Assembly (NCBI RefSeq): GCF_000003605.2
Contig: NW_003146296.1
Span: 204,642 to 241,272 of the forward strand
Length of the DNA stretch: 36,631 nucleotides
Source: Saccoglossus kowalevskii
Taxonomy: Eukaryota > Hemichordata > Enteropneusta > Harrimaniidae
Direction of reading: 5' to 3'
In this document: in pieces, positions 32,611-36,631 of the stretch
Layout of the letters: the number at the start of each line of letters is the position of its first letter
Numbering within the stretch: position 1 is the stretch's first letter
Notes under the pieces: generated by a model
What the model was told of the DNA's origin: nothing
Databases searched by the model: none
Seen by the model: the letters and a program-made list of their open reading frames with translations, nothing else
Program-made: the position numbers and the translations under genes

Positions 32611-32616
32611 TTCCGG
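32611..32616 (-). promoter_or_regulatory. ETS-like CCGGAA motif
   Basis: The minus strand reads GACCGGAAACAGG, containing the CCGGAA core of ETS factors, 63 bp upstream of the CArG box. ETS factors are targets of ERK, which Sprouty restrains. A six-base match alone is weak. Confidence 0.3.
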
Positions 32617-34094
32617 TCTCGCTTTGTTCCGTTTTCTTATCACTTTGACATGATTGGCCAGCTAGTGAATGGGACAATGTTTACTCTTCACGCTGTACCG
32701 AGCAAAGAGGCATGTGAACTGCCGTCCCAGTTTCCCGCGCTAACACCACATGGACGGTATTAGGGAAGCACGATGGAATGTGATACATTAGTTTCCCTTG
32801 TAGGCGAAGAAAAACAAGTTCGCAGCGAAATACGTGAAGTATAATCGAGCTAAACTTTACCGAGACATTGAATATTTCAATGTGTGCACCAACTAATTAA
32901 AAAAGGTCACCTTTGCGAATGGCAAGGCGATATGTTTAGTTGCTTACAGGTTTTGTAATCGAAGTTATCGGGCGTGCAATCGTTCGTGTTAAGACAATGG
33001 TCGGTCCGAACCCGGTGGGTTGAGGGCTGGTTCTGGTTTTATTTGACGGCGAACAGGGTTTGTTTGGATTCCGATGGCTTCTCGGCGCACTGACATCTCA
33101 AAAGGTGGCGACAGAAAGAAATCGACACGTCAAAGGTTTACGCGAGTCAACTCTGGGTGCGAAGAGGTTACAATCTGTAAGCTAAACCAAGGAAAGGAAA
33201 TGCTGAAGGCTTTTTTTCAAAGAGGGACTACGTTTCATCTGCCGCGGCACAAGCACTTTCCAGAAAATACGCGTCTTTTGCCGAAAAGGAACTTTCCTGT
33301 ACTTTTTAATGACACTACCGCGGGAGAGCGTTTGATCGAGGTCTACCACAAAACAAGACTCGTTACCATTCATACACTATATAAACTAAAGAACTGTTTC
33401 GCTAAATTAATTTCAACTCGAAATCGCTTTACGTTTCTGTGCTTGGGGCATGGGTGATGCAAGAAAAATCAGTCAAAGCTGGCCGCAACTGAAAAGATTG
33501 AGAGACGCATTCACCCATTGATCAAGCCACTTTAAATTCATTAATACATTTTCTCCAGTGATTGCAACACATGGCCACTTTCAGGCTTAATGGCATTACA
33601 CAGCACTAAGCTCATTAATGTCGATATTGAAAACAAAAACTTGTCGGACACACACCCTACACTGAGGTAGTAAAACATCAATATTCTATTTTTTATAATA
33701 ACTTCGCAGCCAACAACGCCGGAAGATAGTATTCAAAGGATGCCTTGAAGGTCAAGTAACCGCACGCATCAAAACCAATTTTACCGTGAGAAAATCGTTT
33801 CTTGATTCTTATATTTTCTGCTCTCACGAGAATGCGCTCGCGTGACATATTTTTAATTTTTATTTTTATCAATAATGCGAAAAGATTGTATCGGTATGTA
33901 TACTAAAGGTAATGAGGTCACTGCACTTTATAATACGGGACCTAACTAACATATGGCAACTTATTGTGAAACGTTTTCATACGGTTAAGCTATGTTATGT
34001 GCATGTGTCGTGAAATTATGCGCTGATGGCAAGCGCCTTCAAAGGGCACGAAGGCAGATAGCATCGTCGTCGAGGGGATGATCAGTAAATTCTC

Positions 34095-34112
34095 CGAGCA
34101 CGGTCGTGCTCG
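34095..34112. repeat. 18-bp inverted repeat
   Basis: CGAGCACG and CGTGCTCG are perfect inverted arms around a GT centre. Confidence 0.9.
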
Positions 34113-34344
34113 AGTGGCTAACGGCTTATCGCCTGTTGCGTAACGTAAGCTCTGCTGAAAGCGATAAGAATGCACACCGGAAACAATATACTACATAATG
34201 AATAGATAAACTAGCTAACAAGCCAACGCTTATTTTAAATTAACAACGAGGTGTCAATGCACACATGAATGCATTTTTCTCCCGAAAAACCAATGAGTTT
34301 GTGTCAAAACAAACAGCGTCCCCGAGATTCCGATGAAGTACAGT

Positions 34345-34361
34345 CCCTCTATCATAGAGGG
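34345..34361. repeat. 17-bp inverted repeat
   Basis: CCCTCTAT and ATAGAGGG are perfect inverted arms around a single C. Confidence 0.9.
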
Positions 34362-35353
34362 AGGGTCCGTGGCTGAAGGTTTGCAATGGCGATGGGACAA
34401 TTTGAACTTGTGACCATTGTACAGAATTGAAAGTCTACAAACGATCGATAAATGTCAACCTAAACTGTAAACACGACGTTTACATGAATGATCACACTAC
34501 GTTGGCGATAGAACGCGGAAATGTTGACGTTTGTCACACGTCGTACGCAAGTGTGAAACATACCGCACAGAACTTAATTTTAAAGGTTCAGTTATTCCAC
34601 GGCCGTTTAATTATAGTACATGGTGGGTAGCCGGAAACTACGTGCGATGGTTGGTTGTGAATAGCGAGCACCCCTCCAACACTGCGACACACAGCTGCGA
34701 AATGAAGACAGTTTAGGGGGGTAAAACATTACACAGAAACAAAAACTCGCAAATATCTCCATCGAGTTCGGGATACAATATGGCATCATATGACAGTCAT
34801 CAAGGGGCTTACTAGATTCATGCAGCGACCAAATTCGCATTTGTATTCGTCGTACGGGCCACGGTTACTGAAACCGTGTACGGACACACGCTTCTCATAC
34901 ATTGACTCGCATTTAAGGTGTTGACCATCAAGAAATTTGGAGTGTTAGGTTGAACGAAAACAAAATCTGCACTGAAGAAAACCACCTGGTATTTGATAGA
35001 GGAAATGAAAACAAAAATTGCACTGCAACATCATCGCGAATAAACCTAGCTGAAACGAAGAATAAGACATAATTTACACAGTTTTTCCACCATTGGTCTT
35101 CACATGCAAGTGTTCTAATGGCCAATCTCTATAACGAAACATAAATACACACTATAAAACTGTGCGCACGTGGTGCATACCTCATCTCCGTGTCCATTTC
35201 ACCCAACCACCGTCGTCAGATCAATTTTGGAACATCCAATTTAAGCCCAACTAAAATGAATAATTCTCCACCGCCTGTCTTCCTTTTTGGCGTCAGTCAT
35301 ATCATCAACCCGATATTCAGAACTGACAATCACCGTGACGAAAGGACGTTTGC

Positions 35354-35409
35354 AACTGAAAGATCGTGGTTAGTAATATAATTCACGAACTGACAGAGCA
35401 TGGTTAGTA
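35354..35409. repeat. 22-bp imperfect direct repeat
   Basis: AACTGAAAGATCGTGGTTAG (35354 on) and AACTGACAGAGCATGGTTAG (35388 on), each followed by TA, lie 34 bp apart, with four or so mismatches. Confidence 0.85.
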
Positions 35410-36631
35410 GAGGGTACAGACGTACGACATTTAATGACCCAATTGCGTAGCCGGTGACACGTACAAGCGTGGAACGCGACAGGGACACGACTGCCCGTAA
35501 GGCTGAAGTCAGGCTTCAATGGAGGAACAGGATGTCCCATGTAGTCACGCCACTGCGTCCCGCCGTGTCTTCCTTTAGAAGGACCCCTTTCATCATTTCA
35601 TTTCAGGTGGCATGCTTTCTGTGACACGCTTTCCGCAAATCGCCATGCGAATAACAATTTCACGTTGTGGCAATGTATAGGATTGGTCAAAATCATATAA
35701 ACTGACGGAAGCTATGTATGCAATGTAAGCCTCAATAAAAATGCTTAAATAATAACTACTAGGGGGAATAAGTGTTAACGTAAAGGTCTGTATAGTATTA
35801 TTGCTGTCTCTGCCCCCCCCCTCATTTCTACGGTATATGTAGCTTACTGAGCACCTGTCAGCTTGTCTATTTCAGAATCTAAACTTGTTATTAAACCACA
35901 ACGATTTTGTTACCATCGTCGATAAATGAAATACACATGATGCTACCCCCATACCCTCACATGTGTATTGAGTTATTCACATAACGAGCGCACACAAGAG
36001 TTGCATATTTTAATTAGACATATGGCAAACGAAATGAAATATACACCGGAACTGAATGCAACTTAGAAGGGTGAATCCGATATCTCTTTGGGATATTAAT
36101 AAACTGCGCGAACGGACACGAAGACCGAGGAGTTCAAACAGTAAAGAGAGTAACTATTGAAATGTAAAGCATTGATATCAAAGAAGAGACGTCGCAACCC
36201 TGCGGACTTACTTGTACCTTAAGTTAAAATGTTCAGAACTAAAATGACCATGCTCCGGCTAGAAACGTCCGATAAATTGGGTTGTCGAGAAAGCGATTTA
36301 TGACAGGCATATGCACGTAGCTCGCAAAGGTGAACCAGCCACAGATGCGCCTCAAGGACGCTTTCACAACTTGGGAGGGAGGTACCATATTGTTATCGTA
36401 TAACCCTCAGCACGGAACACACCTGTCGCCAAATCCAAGTGTGCTCTGATTGCTGTGCGACACATGCAATAAATGTGAACCTTAAAGCGCGGTAGTCGTC
36501 ACGCAGCGCGTGTTCGAATTCCATGTAAATAAACAATGTATTTTACACGCGTTGTATAACGTCGCTATGAGTCCCATATCGAACAGGACGCGGCACGACG
36601 ACTGCCGCCCTTTAATTAATACTTCTAAACT

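Larger units (their letters stand above)
32620..36631. other. CpG-richer, repeat-poor region upstream of the Sprouty gene
   Basis: No protein family is recognised. CpG and GC are visibly higher than in the left two-thirds, and no copy of families A-D was seen. It contains short palindromes (34095-34112, 34345-34361, 34860-34878) and a 22-bp imperfect duplication (35354-35409). The longest open frame, 33074-33457 (127 codons, starting MASRRTDISKGG), is basic and unrecognised; it may be chance. The interval probably holds cis-regulatory DNA or distal first exons. Confidence 0.5.

Noticed and set aside
33074-33457. 127-codon + strand open frame upstream of Sprouty
   Set aside because: No recognisable domain, weak start context, and no splice partners; the length is attainable by chance in 36 kb of six frames.
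9499-36394. 17-bp identity GGAGGTACCATATTGTT near 9499 and 36378
   Set aside because: Flanks are unrelated; a single match of this length is only marginally unexpected in a window of this size.

Overview
This is a eukaryotic nuclear window, AT-rich and intron/intergenic-like. It contains one confidently recognised protein-coding gene. The animal-specific Sprouty family, the absence of prokaryotic gene density, and the dense load of short palindromic (MITE-like) repeats point to a metazoan. The style of repeats and CpG use would fit a lophotrochozoan such as a bivalve mollusc, but the species is an inference and not proven by the sequence.

Layout, left to right. (1) 1-1170: a minisatellite of 39 units of exactly 30 bp with no indels, carrying a 570-bp higher-order repeat. 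(2) About 1.2-27.3 kb: an AT-rich, gene-poor tract packed with short non-autonomous elements. Family A has 8 copies and family B has 4. One family C element shares the same termini. Family D is a pair of nested-hairpin elements in opposite orientation. Simple repeats, G/C homopolymers, small tandem duplications and a degenerate tandem repeat of about 35 bp (23.58-23.85 kb) lie between them. Two exon-like segments at 26.56-26.77 and 27.30-27.40 kb on the + strand have good splice signals and compatible phase, but I do not recognise the product. (3) About 27.4-29.9 kb: mostly featureless AT-rich DNA. (4) 29.9-32.6 kb: a Sprouty gene on the minus strand. It has an intronless 311-codon ORF (31690-30755), a candidate 3' UTR with a polyadenylation signal near 29.95 kb, and a splice acceptor 13 bp before the ATG that implies a 5'-UTR intron. 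A plausible first exon and promoter with TATA-like, CArG (SRF) and ETS-like motifs lies around 32.3-32.6 kb. (5) 32.6-36.6 kb: CpG-richer, low-repeat upstream DNA with several short palindromes and no recognisable gene.

Sprouty is a feedback inhibitor of receptor tyrosine kinase/Ras-ERK signalling. A serum-response-like promoter (CArG plus ETS) would fit its usual ERK-inducible expression; that link is inference from motifs. No rRNA, tRNA, CRISPR or complete transposase gene was recognised.
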